64,000 bases of DNA from Natranaeroarchaeum sp042663585. GTDB lineage: Archaea > Halobacteriota > Halobacteria > Halobacteriales > Natronoarchaeaceae. Numbering within the stretch: position 1 is the stretch's first letter; every line of letters begins with the position of its first letter. The notes under the pieces were generated by a model, which saw only the letters and a list, made by a program, of their open reading frames with translations, made no database searches and had not been told where the DNA came from. The DNA is taken from NCBI RefSeq assembly GCF_042663585.1, contig NZ_JBHTAN010000006.1, positions 1,550,001 to 1,614,000 of the forward strand. Direction: 5' to 3'. Made by a program: the position numbers and the translations under genes. Shown here in pieces: positions 52,285 to 59,908 of this stretch.

Positions 52285-52941
52285 ATGGACTCTGCAGCCC
52301 TGCTCGATCTCCTTGGCAACGAAAACCGTCGGCGGATTCTCCGCCTTCTCGCCCACAAGCCCTGCTACGTCACCGAGATCAGCGAATATCTCGACGTCAG
52401 CCCCAAGGCAGTGATCGATCATCTGCGGAAACTCGAAGAGGCCGGAATCATCGAGAGTCGGACCGACAGCCAGCGACGAAAGTACTTCCACATCTCTCGG
52501 AACCTCCGGCTCGAAGTCAACGTCTCGCCCTACGAGTTCGGGACGAAAAGCGCGTATCCGCGGAGCCGAAAGCTCGATGTGACCACGTGGCGCTATCTCT
52601 CGCTCGACGTGCGGGCTAGCGAGGAGGGCGACGACAGCCAGTCGATGGCGGCAGAGCTTCGTGAACTCGAACGACTCGAAAACGAGCTTTCGATGGCTCA
52701 GCGCTGGGTCCAGGGTCGGATCACGGACGTCCTCGACCGACTGACCGACGAACTCGATGCCACGGAGAACAGCCGGTTGTACGCCGACGTATTGCTCGAA
52801 CTGGCCGACGGCCCGGCGGAGACCGAGTCGATCAGCAAGGCCGTCGACGCGCCGCCGGGCATGGTCCAGGAGGTGCTGGCGGAGATGGCGGAACACGACC
52901 TGGTCGAACGGGTCGGTGACGGCTGGGCGCTCGACGAGTAA
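52285..52941 (+). CDS. Winged-helix transcriptional regulator (ArsR-like), two DNA-binding-type domains
   Basis: This is a 218-residue regulator. The N-terminal ArsR-like domain is MDSAALLDLLGNENRRRILRLL, with recognition region CYVTEISEYLDVSPKAVIDHLRKLEEAGIIESR and wing RRKYFHI. A coiled linker (AAELRELERLENELSMAQRWV) could allow dimerisation. The C-terminal 70 residues look like a second winged helix (ADGPAETESISKAVDAPPGMVQEVLAEMAEHDLVER). No metal-site Cys pattern of ArsR sensors is present. It follows the surface protein at 51495 and may be controlled with it; its stop abuts the convergent membrane-protein gene. Confidence 0.83.
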   Translation: MDSAALLDLLGNENRRRILRLLAHKPCYVTEISEYLDVSPKAVIDHLRKLEEAGIIESRTDSQRRKYFHISRNLRLEVNVSPYEFGTKSAYPRSRKLDVTTWRYLSLDVRASEEGDDSQSMAAELRELERLENELSMAQRWVQGRITDVLDRLTDELDATENSRLYADVLLELADGPAETESISKAVDAPPGMVQEVLAEMAEHDLVERVGDGWALDE

Positions 52942-53427
52942 TCAGATGTCCTCTGTGAGACCGTTGCGGAGGTCGCGCCCGAAGTAGACGCCGAGAAGAC
53001 CGAGGACGATGCCAGCCCCAGCCCCGACGCCGGTCAGCGTCAGCATCGAACTGGTGACGGCCGCGAGCGTGATGTTACCGATCAGGACGCCGAGCGCACC
53101 GACGAGGCCGCCGGCGACGAGCGACTCCCCGTAGCGACGACGACTGCTGGCTAGCCCGACGGCGAACGCACCGACAAACACGCCGAGCGGCCCCCCGACG
53201 AGGGGGACGAAGGTACTGCCGAGTTGGCCCAGTACGGCCAACAGCGCGAAGACGACGAGAAATATTTTCGGGGCGAAGTACTCCGCGAGACGCGAGCCAT
53301 CGCTCGATTCCGCCGGAGGATCGGGCTCTCGCCGCTCGGTCGAGTCGTCGAGGAGGCTCTCGTCGAAGCTTCCGGTATCGACCTCGGAATCACGGCTCTT
53401 GGAGAGCTGATCGGTGCGCTCGCTCAT
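52942..53427 (-). CDS. Membrane protein with glycine-rich helices (DUF456-like)
   Basis: This is a 161-residue protein. Residues 1-48 are acidic and disordered (MSERTDQLSKSRDSEVD...). Three or four hydrophobic segments follow: PKIFLVVFALLAVLGQLG, PLGVFVGAFAVGLA, GGLVGALGVLIGNITLAA and GAGAGIVLGLLGVYFG. The glycine spacing recalls DUF456-type membrane proteins. ATG 53427 is chosen; a much longer open frame runs on into sequence antisense to gatD and is rejected. Its stop directly abuts the regulator gene and it is divergent from gatD. Confidence 0.7.
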   Translation of the reverse strand: MSERTDQLSKSRDSEVDTGSFDESLLDDSTERREPDPPAESSDGSRLAEYFAPKIFLVVFALLAVLGQLGSTFVPLVGGPLGVFVGAFAVGLASSRRRYGESLVAGGLVGALGVLIGNITLAAVTSSMLTLTGVGAGAGIVLGLLGVYFGRDLRNGLTEDI

Positions 53428-53517
53428 ATATACCGAGTCGGCCGCGACAGGCATGGGTTTTTCGCCCGGTTCGCGAGCGGACGAAAGAGTGGGTTCAAGT
53501 CCCGCCGGTCTGAACGG

Positions 53518-54765
53518 ATGAGTATGAACGCAGGCGATCACGTGCGGATCGAGCGCGACGGGCAGCGCTACGAGGGCGTGTTGCTCCCCTCGACAACGGA
53601 CGAGCATCTGGTACTCAAACTCGAGGGAGGGTACAACGTCGGCATCGACCGCGAGGACGCCGCCGTCGAGGTCATCGAATCGGACGTCCACGACGTCGAA
53701 GAATCGGGAGACACGTCCGATTCCACGGTGGAGTTCGACGAGGACCTGCCGACGATATCGCTGATCTCCACCGGCGGAACCATCGCCTCGACGGTCGATT
53801 ACCGGACCGGTGCGGTCACGGCCCAGTTCGACGCCGAGGACGTCCTCCGCGCAGTGCCGGATCTCGCAGGACTCGCGAACTACCGTGGACGGGTCGTCGC
53901 GAACATCCTCAGCGAGAACATGACGCCGGACGTCTGGCAGGAACTCGCCGAGGCCGTCCACGAGGAGATCGAAGCCGGGGCCGACGGCGTCGTCGTGATG
54001 CACGGCACCGACACGATGCAGTTCAGTGCGAGCGCACTCTCCTTTATGCTCGACACACCGGTTCCCATCGTGTTCACCGGAAGCCAGCGTTCGGCCGATC
54101 GCCCGTCCAGCGACAACGTGATGAACGCGGTCTGTGCGGTCGAAGCCGCGAAAAGCGACTGTGCGGAGGTGCTCGTCTGCATGCACGCCGACGAATCCGA
54201 CGAGGCCTGCGCGCTCCACCGCGGGACCCGCGTCCGCAAGAACCACACCTCGCGACGCGACGCCTTCGAGACGGTCGGCGCGAAGCCGCTCGGTGAGATC
54301 GAGTACGAGAACCTGGCGATCGAGTGGCGGCGAGAACGCGCAGAGCGCGGGGATGTCGAACTCGACCTCTCGGCAGACCTGAACGCCGACGTCTCGCTGG
54401 TGAAGTTCACACCCGGCTTCGACGAGGGCATTCTCGACCTCGCGGCAGAGAATGACGGCATCATCCTCGAAGGGACGGGCCTCGGTCACGTCCACTCGGA
54501 CCTCATCGACCGGATCGGTGACATCGTCGACGAGGGCACCCCGGTCGTCATGACGAGCCAGTGTCTCGATGGGCGTGTCTGTGACCGCGTGTACGACACC
54601 GGCCGGGACCTGCTCGACGCCGGCGTCGTCGAGGGCGAGGACATGCTACCCGGAACTGCGAAGGTAAAACTGATGTGGGCGCTCGCGAACAGCGACCACC
54701 CCGAAACAGTGATGGCCGAACCGACGGCCGGCGAGATAACCGCTCGGTCGGTCCCCTGGGAGTAG
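53518..54765 (+). CDS. gatD: Glutamyl-tRNA(Gln) amidotransferase subunit D
   Basis: This is a 415-residue archaeal GatD. It releases ammonia from glutamine in the GatDE enzyme that makes Gln-tRNA. Residues 1-75 are the N-terminal beta domain, and from about 80 the L-asparaginase-type core begins with the nucleophile Thr in STGGTIASTVDY, then MHGTDTMQFSASAL with Thr-Asp, and later the LEGTGLGHVHSDL loop. ATG 53518 is used; ATG 53524 is two residues shorter. gatE is not adjacent. Together with gatB at 26922, the window shows that this organism carries both the GatCAB-type and the GatDE-type systems. Confidence 0.95.
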   Translation: MSMNAGDHVRIERDGQRYEGVLLPSTTDEHLVLKLEGGYNVGIDREDAAVEVIESDVHDVEESGDTSDSTVEFDEDLPTISLISTGGTIASTVDYRTGAVTAQFDAEDVLRAVPDLAGLANYRGRVVANILSENMTPDVWQELAEAVHEEIEAGADGVVVMHGTDTMQFSASALSFMLDTPVPIVFTGSQRSADRPSSDNVMNAVCAVEAAKSDCAEVLVCMHADESDEACALHRGTRVRKNHTSRRDAFETVGAKPLGEIEYENLAIEWRRERAERGDVELDLSADLNADVSLVKFTPGFDEGILDLAAENDGIILEGTGLGHVHSDLIDRIGDIVDEGTPVVMTSQCLDGRVCDRVYDTGRDLLDAGVVEGEDMLPGTAKVKLMWALANSDHPETVMAEPTAGEITARSVPWE

Positions 54766-54769
54766 CCCG

Positions 54770-55678
54770 ATGACGGACTTCAGCGTCCGCCAGGCCCGAC
54801 TATCGGATCACGATGCCGTCACGTCCTTCACGACCGAGACGTGGCCCGATCAGGAGACCGGCGACTACATCCCCGACATCTTCGAGCAATGGGTCGAGAG
54901 CGACGGCCCCGAGCAACGAACCTTCGTGCTCGAAGCGGACGACGAGGTGGCTGGAATCCTCCAGGGCGTGATGCTTTCCGAGTACGAGGCGTGGGCACAG
55001 GGGATGCGCGTCGCACCCGCCGCACGCGGCCACGGCGCGAGCAAACCTATGAACGATCGGTTGTTCGACTGGGCGGCCGAACGCGGCGGGACACTTTGTC
55101 GAAATATGGTCTTTTCGTGGAACATGGCCGGTCTCGGCACTAGCCGAGCGGTCGGCTTCGACGCCGGGACGGAGTTCCGCTGGGCGCTCCCGACGCCGGA
55201 CGCCAACGCGGCGGCCGACACCGGTCATCGAATCACCGAGTCACCCGATGCGGCGTGGACCTACTGGACGCGCAGCGACGCACACGATGCGCTCTCGGGA
55301 CTCGCACTGGACGTCGACGAGGCGTGGGCGCTCGCCGCGTTGACGCGTGAACGCCTCGCTGACGACGCCGAACGGGTACTGGCGGTGCAGGGCGACGGCA
55401 CAGAAGCACTCACGCTCCGACTGCGCACCTACGACCGGGAAGAAGACAGCGAGACCGTTACGTGGGCGGAGTACGGCGTCGGCGCGTGGGCCGACGTGCC
55501 GGCCGCACGGGCGCTTTTCGCTGCGATCCGACGGGACGCCGCAAGCGTCGGTGCCGACCGAACGAGAGTGCTGCTTCCCGAGACACCTCGACACGTCACC
55601 GACGCCGTCCACATCGGCGTCGAGGTAAGTGAGCATCCGGACTTCGTCATGGAAGCCGACCTCTCTGCACGGAACTGA
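54770..55678 (+). CDS. GNAT family N-acetyltransferase with C-terminal extension
   Basis: This is a 302-residue protein. Residues 1-140 hold a GNAT fold: VRQARLSDHDAVTSFTTETWP, a central GILQGVMLSEYEAWAQGMRVAPAARGHGAS in which the R-G-H-G resembles the acetyl-CoA pyrophosphate loop, and WNMAGLGTSRAVGF. The last 160 residues resemble a second, degenerate GNAT-like domain ending FVMEADLS. The acceptor is unknown. It lies four bases after gatD, so the two probably share a transcript. Confidence 0.8.
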   Translation: MTDFSVRQARLSDHDAVTSFTTETWPDQETGDYIPDIFEQWVESDGPEQRTFVLEADDEVAGILQGVMLSEYEAWAQGMRVAPAARGHGASKPMNDRLFDWAAERGGTLCRNMVFSWNMAGLGTSRAVGFDAGTEFRWALPTPDANAAADTGHRITESPDAAWTYWTRSDAHDALSGLALDVDEAWALAALTRERLADDAERVLAVQGDGTEALTLRLRTYDREEDSETVTWAEYGVGAWADVPAARALFAAIRRDAASVGADRTRVLLPETPRHVTDAVHIGVEVSEHPDFVMEADLSARN

Positions 55679-55738
55679 GGGCCGTCCGCACCTTCGCAGG
55701 CCGTACCTTCATTATCCTCTACGCTGTGCGTTCGACGC

Positions 55739-56500
55739 ATGAAGATCAGCGATGTCGACGGCGTCCGGACCGTCACGTTCGACCGACCCGGAGTGATGAA
55801 CGCCGTCACCGTCGAGACGGCGACCGAACTGGCGGAGACCATCGAGGATGTCGACGCCGAAACACACGACGCGGTGGTGTTGACCGGCGAGGGCGCGGCC
55901 TTCAGCGCGGGCGGCGATATCGAGACGATGGTCGATACCGAGGCGAACGCAGTCGAGACGTTCGACGGCATCGCGGAGACGTTCGGGCGCGTCGTCGAAG
56001 CCGCGATTACCTCGCGGGTACCCATCGTGGCCAAAGTCAACGGCGACGCGGTCGGTGCAGGGCTTGCACTCGCCGCCCTCAGTGATTTCGCCTACGCCGC
56101 CGATTCCGCCAGTTTCAGTTGTGCGTTCGTGCGCGTCGGCCTGATACCCGACACCGGTGGTACCTTCTTGCTTCCACAGTTGGTCGGTCTCCGAACCGCA
56201 AAGCGGCTAGCGATGACTGGCGAGTTCATCTCGGCTGACGAAGCCGCCGATATCGACCTGATCAACGATGCCGTACCGGACGGCGAACTGGACGAGCGCG
56301 TCGACGAACTGCTGTCGACGCTCCGCAAACGTCCGACCAAGACCGTTGGGCTGACCAAGCGCGCGCTCCACGAGAACGCGGGCAAACACTGGCGGGAGGC
56401 GCTCGACCACGAGAACACCACTCAGGCACTCGCCCGCGATACGCCCGAACACGAGGAGGGTGTCGCCGCGTTCCTCGAAGGACGGGACCCCGAGTTCTAG
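55739..56500 (+). CDS. Enoyl-CoA hydratase/isomerase, PaaG-like active site
   Basis: This is a 253-residue crotonase-fold enzyme. The oxyanion-hole motif is GEGAAFSAGGDIETM. The usual first catalytic Glu region reads SFSCAFVRVGLIPDTGGTFLLPQL: a Phe occupies the Glu position and an Asp sits in PDTGG. That pattern is like the epoxyphenylacetyl-CoA isomerase PaaG, where the Asp is the catalytic acid, rather than a classic hydratase. So an isomerase activity on an acyl-CoA is more likely (inference). Its stop adjoins the stop of the convergent SAMP1-like gene. Confidence 0.85.
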   Translation: MKISDVDGVRTVTFDRPGVMNAVTVETATELAETIEDVDAETHDAVVLTGEGAAFSAGGDIETMVDTEANAVETFDGIAETFGRVVEAAITSRVPIVAKVNGDAVGAGLALAALSDFAYAADSASFSCAFVRVGLIPDTGGTFLLPQLVGLRTAKRLAMTGEFISADEAADIDLINDAVPDGELDERVDELLSTLRKRPTKTVGLTKRALHENAGKHWREALDHENTTQALARDTPEHEEGVAAFLEGRDPEF

Positions 56501-56779
56501 CTACCCGCCGCTGACCGGCGGGAACAATGCGAGTTCGTCGCCCGATTCGAGCGTCGTCGAGAGGCCTTCGCCAGTGGCGTTCACGTCGTTTCCGTTCCGG
56601 AGGACGTTAATGTGCTCTCGCACACTCCCGTCGTCAGCCAGCACCCGCGACTCCAGTTCGGGGCGGTCCGCGAGCAAGGCGTCGAGCGCATCGCCGACGG
56701 TATCGCCGGGGTCGACATCGACGCCGACGTGCTTGCCGCCAGCGTGCTCCGCGAGGTCCGCGAACAGTTTCCACTCCAT
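56501..56779 (-). CDS. samp1: Ubiquitin-like small modifier protein (SAMP1/MoaD type)
   Basis: This is a 92-residue beta-grasp protein ending in the diglycine PPVSGG needed for adenylation by an E1-like enzyme. The fold is clear: MEWKLFADLAEHAG, then VGDALDALLADRPELESRV, then NVLRNGNDVNA and LESGDELALFPPVSG. In Haloferax volcanii SAMP1 is attached to protein lysines and also serves molybdopterin synthesis as MoaD. This protein resembles that group, but which role applies cannot be decided. Its start is divergent from the channel gene, with about 100 bases between. Confidence 0.87.
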   Translation of the reverse strand: MEWKLFADLAEHAGGKHVGVDVDPGDTVGDALDALLADRPELESRVLADDGSVREHINVLRNGNDVNATGEGLSTTLESGDELALFPPVSGG

Positions 56780-56850
56780 ATCCGAGCGATCAATGCCCCG
56801 TCAGCAAGTAGCTTGCGCCTCGCCACGGACGAACAGCGACTCCGATGTGT

Positions 56851-56859
56851 GTTTATACG
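56851..56859 (+). promoter_or_regulatory. TATA box of the channel gene
   Basis: GTTTATACG is centred about 27 bases before ATG 56882, so the mRNA is probably leaderless; it also decides this start over a longer open frame to 56612. Confidence 0.6.
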
Positions 56860-56881
56860 GCAGTCTCGTTACGAGTCGTAT

Positions 56882-58057
56882 ATGACCTGGAGTCGGAAAC
56901 TGCTCGCCACGCGCGCGGCCGTCGGGCTAACGACGATCGTCGCAGTTCTGTCCGTCGTAACCGGTCTCCTCCACATCGGCAACATCCGGTTCGTAACGGT
57001 CCTTCCGCTGGAGGCGTACATTCCGACAGCGGTCCAGCGAACTGCCGGCTTTACCGGAACCCTGACCGGATTCCTCATGATCGCCGCGGTGTACGGACTC
57101 AAACGCGGACTCCGGGTCGCGTGGTACGCCGTCCTCGTGCTGTTGCCGGTGACAGCACTGCAAGGGCTCGTCCAGTCAAGTCCCGTCTCGCTTCCCCTGG
57201 TCGTTCTCTCCCTGCTTTCGATCCCGTTCGTCGCGGTTCACCGTGAGCAGTTCAGTCGGGAGCTCTCGCTATCGACGACACAGATGGCCGCAGCGCTCGC
57301 GCTGATCGGAACCCAGGCGTACGGCACCGTCGGGTCGTACATTTTGCGCGAGGACTTCGAGGGGGTGAACACGATCCTCGACGCGTTTTACTACACTATC
57401 GTTACGGCGACGACGGTGGGATACGGCGACGCCTATCCCGCCGGCCCGGAAGCGCGACTGTTCGGGATGTCCGTCGTCGTGTTCGGGACTGCGAGTTTCG
57501 CCGTCGCTCTCGGATCACTTTTGGGGCCAGCCATCGAAGCCAGACTCAGTCAGGCGCTTGGAAACATGACCGATTCACAACTCGAACTCCTCGAAGACCA
57601 CGTGCTTATTCTCGGTGACGGCGAACTCACCGAACCGGTAGTGGTCGGACTGACCGACAGCGATACCGACTTCGTCGTAATCACTGCCAACAGGGAGCGC
57701 GTGTCGGACCTCTCGGAGCGTGGGCTGAAAGCTATCGCCGCGGATCCGAGCGACGAGGAACCGATGCAACGGGCAAAGATCGGATCCGCTCGTGCGCTGG
57801 TCGTCGCGACGGAAGACGACGCACAGGACGCACTGGCGATCCTGACTGCCCGACAACTCCGTCCCAACATCCGGATCGTCGCGGCAGCGACGGACCGCGA
57901 GAACGTCGCAAAGCTACGACACGCGGGAGCGGACAGCGTGATCAGTCCAGCGACTATCGGCGGCCAGATGCTCGTCGAATCCGCACTGGAAGGGGATGGT
58001 GACGAGACACCCGGCCTCTCAGAACTGCTCGGGTCGAGCAGGTCCGATTCTACATAA
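56882..58057 (+). CDS. Potassium-channel-like protein with TrkA-N (RCK) domain
   Basis: This is a 391-residue protein. Four membrane helices lie at about residues 12-30, 53-72, 79-95 and 104-118, then a pore module: helix 133-150, pore helix, selectivity filter TVGYGD at 178-183 and helix 192-213. Residues 235-391 form a cytoplasmic NAD-binding TrkA-N domain (VLILGDGELTEPVVVGL). It would conduct potassium under control of a nucleotide. The four extra N-terminal helices before the two-helix pore are not the usual bacterial MthK layout. It has its own TATA box. Confidence 0.88.
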   Translation: MTWSRKLLATRAAVGLTTIVAVLSVVTGLLHIGNIRFVTVLPLEAYIPTAVQRTAGFTGTLTGFLMIAAVYGLKRGLRVAWYAVLVLLPVTALQGLVQSSPVSLPLVVLSLLSIPFVAVHREQFSRELSLSTTQMAAALALIGTQAYGTVGSYILREDFEGVNTILDAFYYTIVTATTVGYGDAYPAGPEARLFGMSVVVFGTASFAVALGSLLGPAIEARLSQALGNMTDSQLELLEDHVLILGDGELTEPVVVGLTDSDTDFVVITANRERVSDLSERGLKAIAADPSDEEPMQRAKIGSARALVVATEDDAQDALAILTARQLRPNIRIVAAATDRENVAKLRHAGADSVISPATIGGQMLVESALEGDGDETPGLSELLGSSRSDST

Positions 58058-58073
58058 TTATAAAAACATGAAC

Positions 58074-58088
58074 GGTGGATCGACCACC
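58074..58088 (+). terminator. Hairpin after the channel gene
   Basis: GGTGG-ATCGA-CCACC forms a 5-base stem 17 bases after the channel stop, in a region beginning with A/T-rich sequence. It is a modest terminator candidate. Confidence 0.35.
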
Positions 58089-58157
58089 TGAATCGCCAGA
58101 CTGCACCGCCCCAAACTGGTGATAAAACGAAAGACAACACAGTTCAGGTTTGGACAC

Positions 58158-58167
58158 GCTTTTATAT
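58158..58167 (+). promoter_or_regulatory. TATA box ahead of the HalOD1 gene at 58237
   Basis: CGCTTTTATA lies about 75 bases before ATG 58237, so the mRNA would carry a leader of roughly 50 bases containing the hairpin at 58200-58217. Confidence 0.45.
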
Positions 58168-58199
58168 CGGGATCTTGGAGCACTACATACGATCGGTAC

Positions 58200-58217
58200 G
58201 CCACATGGGGATGTGGC
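58200..58217 (+). promoter_or_regulatory. Perfect hairpin in the 5' leader of the HalOD1 gene
   Basis: GCCACAT-GGGG-ATGTGGC is a 7-base perfect stem with a GGGG loop, ending 19 bases before ATG 58237. It would lie in the leader and could influence ribosome access or RNA stability. This is unusual in a window where most genes appear leaderless. Confidence 0.45.
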
Positions 58218-58236
58218 AAATTGAGGGATTCCAAAG

Positions 58237-58542
58237 ATGGTTGAGCAAAAGTGTAACAAGAAGGTACGTACAGGGCAGCAACAGAACACACTCACGATGG
58301 AACGGGACAGTTCAGAGCGGATGTCGACCGTTCTGATCGAGGCCGTCGCGTCGATTCGAGACGTGACAGCTACCGAACTCGATCCGTTGTACGAAACAAT
58401 CGATCCGGACGCGATCGATGCACTCTGTGACAGGTCGAAGACCGAGAACCCGCTGGAGATTTCGTTCCAGTACGAAGGGTGTGGCGTAAGCGTCTCCGGC
58501 ACCGGACGCATCGAACTGGTCGAGCTAGAACCCGATTTCTGA
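58237..58542 (+). CDS. HalOD1 output-domain protein, second copy
   Basis: This is a 101-residue protein. The C-terminal 70 residues are a HalOD1 domain (TATELDPLYETIDPDAIDALC, then ISFQYEGCGVSVSGTGRIEL), matching the copy at 28553. The N-terminal 20 residues (MVEQKCNKKVRTGQQQNTLT) are basic and polar; an in-frame ATG at 58297 (MERDSSERM) would give an 81-residue product nearer the core. It lies in the low-density accessory-looking stretch of 58.0-59.9 kb beside a DUF7260-like gene, a pairing that may be functional. Confidence 0.72.
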   Translation: MVEQKCNKKVRTGQQQNTLTMERDSSERMSTVLIEAVASIRDVTATELDPLYETIDPDAIDALCDRSKTENPLEISFQYEGCGVSVSGTGRIELVELEPDF

Positions 58543-58611
58543 GCGGATTTCATTGCCGATAGGGTTTCCAAGGCAATTTTCGGCAGCATCGTCTCAACTC
58601 GCAGACACAAC

Positions 58612-58619
58612 GATTATAG
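58612..58619 (+). promoter_or_regulatory. TATA box of the DUF7260-like gene
   Basis: GATTATAG is centred about 30 bases before ATG 58646, favouring that start over ATG 58631, which is too close. Confidence 0.45.
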
Positions 58620-58645
58620 TTCCTGCCCGCATGGTAAAAACTGGC

Positions 58646-59569
58646 ATGGCTTCTCTACTGGTAGCAAACGCGGGCCACTACCGAATCGGGGAGCCACAGT
58701 TACAGCAGGGTTGTTCAGGCATCGAATGTACCATCGGTGAGCTACTCTCATCGGAGTTACTTCTGGTTACGGTTGCCGTCTTCGCTGCAGTCGCTCTCAT
58801 TGCGTTTACCTACCTTGCGAACGCTCGCAGGGAGTGTTCCGAAGAGCAACGGCGTGTCCGAGACGAGAAGAAGGCGTTCGAGCAGTTCGTGCAAGGGATC
58901 GGTCGGCTTCAAGCGACGACCGTTCAGCCACAGGTCGCCACCGAAGGCGGAGCGATGGTAAAGCGGACGAACTCTCCGGCCACCTCGCAGGTCGGCGACG
59001 TCTACAAACTCTACGAGAACACCGTGATGGAGGTGCCACACTACGAGGTTGACTACGGCGAACCCCTGCGGGAGAACATGGCGATCGAACTCGGTGAAGA
59101 AGTCACTACGGCTCTCGACACCACGTCCCGATTTACCCCTCAGATCAAACAGGCCCTCGTACAGAAAGGAACCGAGACGAAAAACAGCCGAGAGCGCTTT
59201 CTCCGGACGCTCGAAGCGGAATCCGATTCGCTTCAGGAAACCAACGACGCGCTAGCGAATATCGATCAGCGCATCGACGACCTGGAGGACTCTCGACGAC
59301 TACGCCAGTCGTTCGACGAACTCGAACATCACTGGTGGGAACTAGATGCGCTCGAAGAGGAGTGCGAGTCCGTACTCGAACGCCGGCAACAGCAAGTCCG
59401 GTCCGGATCGCCTGCCTCTCACTGGCGTGGCGATGGCCACGGACTCTGTGCGTACCTCTACAGTTCACTCCCAGTCGAGTATCCAGCCCTGGCAGAAGGG
59501 GCCTTGCTCTACGACCGCATCAAGACGACGAAGCGCAAGTTCACCGAGTCGCTGACTCGGCGCGTCTGA
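58646..59569 (+). CDS. Membrane protein with long cytoplasmic coiled coil (DUF7260-like)
   Basis: This is a 307-residue protein. A short N-terminal segment with two Cys (QGCSGIECTIG) is followed by one membrane helix at about residues 36-58. The rest is cytoplasmic: an RRECSEEQRRVRDEKKAFEQF helix, a conserved-looking VYKLYENTVMEVPHYEVDYGEPLRENMAIEL segment, and coiled coils to the end (NDALANIDQRIDDLEDSRR). I recall the family (DUF7260) as haloarchaeal with unknown function. ATG 58646 gives leaderless spacing; ATGs at 58631 and 58553 are alternatives. It starts 103 bases after the HalOD1 gene. Confidence 0.7.
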   Translation: MASLLVANAGHYRIGEPQLQQGCSGIECTIGELLSSELLLVTVAVFAAVALIAFTYLANARRECSEEQRRVRDEKKAFEQFVQGIGRLQATTVQPQVATEGGAMVKRTNSPATSQVGDVYKLYENTVMEVPHYEVDYGEPLRENMAIELGEEVTTALDTTSRFTPQIKQALVQKGTETKNSRERFLRTLEAESDSLQETNDALANIDQRIDDLEDSRRLRQSFDELEHHWWELDALEEECESVLERRQQQVRSGSPASHWRGDGHGLCAYLYSSLPVEYPALAEGALLYDRIKTTKRKFTESLTRRV

Positions 59570-59908
59570 CCGCGCTGCCCCCATTTGTGGGCGTTGTCTG
59601 CCCACCGACGACGATCCAGAAATTCTTGCCGGATGCTGGGACGATCAACGAGGAGCCGTCAGGCTGGGCGACACCGATCACTTCTGGCGATTCTCTCCAG
59701 AAGCGAGCGTAAAGTGGGGTCGTACTGAGGGATGAACGACCGTCAGGGGTAGCTCGGAATCGTGCATCTTTTCCGGAGCAGGGGAAGGGATTCCCGTTAC
59801 GAGAGCTACAAAGTAGGCCCGGAAACCAAACGTACGACAAGCCATGAAACGACAGCGAGGCAGTACGGAACGGCGCTCGGTTATCGAACGCCGTTGGGAG
59901 GGCCAGAG
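59570..59908. other. 339-base gap before the siroheme reductase gene, no convincing gene
   Basis: Both strands carry open frames (a 99-codon minus frame 59541-59840, and the upstream extension of the reductase frame from 59762) but their amino-acid make-up (Arg-, Ser- and Pro-rich, few acidic residues) is unlike the neighbours. GGGAGG at 59896-59901 is a ribosome-binding site for ATG 59909. No clear TATA box, inverted repeat or transposon end was found. The minus frame could be a decayed gene. Confidence 0.4.

Noticed and set aside
53489..53510. tRNA-like T arm (GTGGG-TTCAAGT-CCCGC) followed by a possible acceptor strand, just before gatD
   Set aside because: No matching 5' acceptor strand, D arm or anticodon arm could be placed upstream, even allowing for an intron, so at most it is a fragment or chance match.
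53428..54495. Upstream extension of the minus-strand frame of the membrane protein at 52942
   Set aside because: It is antisense to gatD; the real protein starts at 53427, where its acidic N-terminus begins.
59541..59840. 99-codon minus-strand frame (MSYVWFPGLLCSS...)
   Set aside because: Composition is unlike haloarchaeal proteins, it overlaps the end of the DUF7260-like gene, and no family is recognised.
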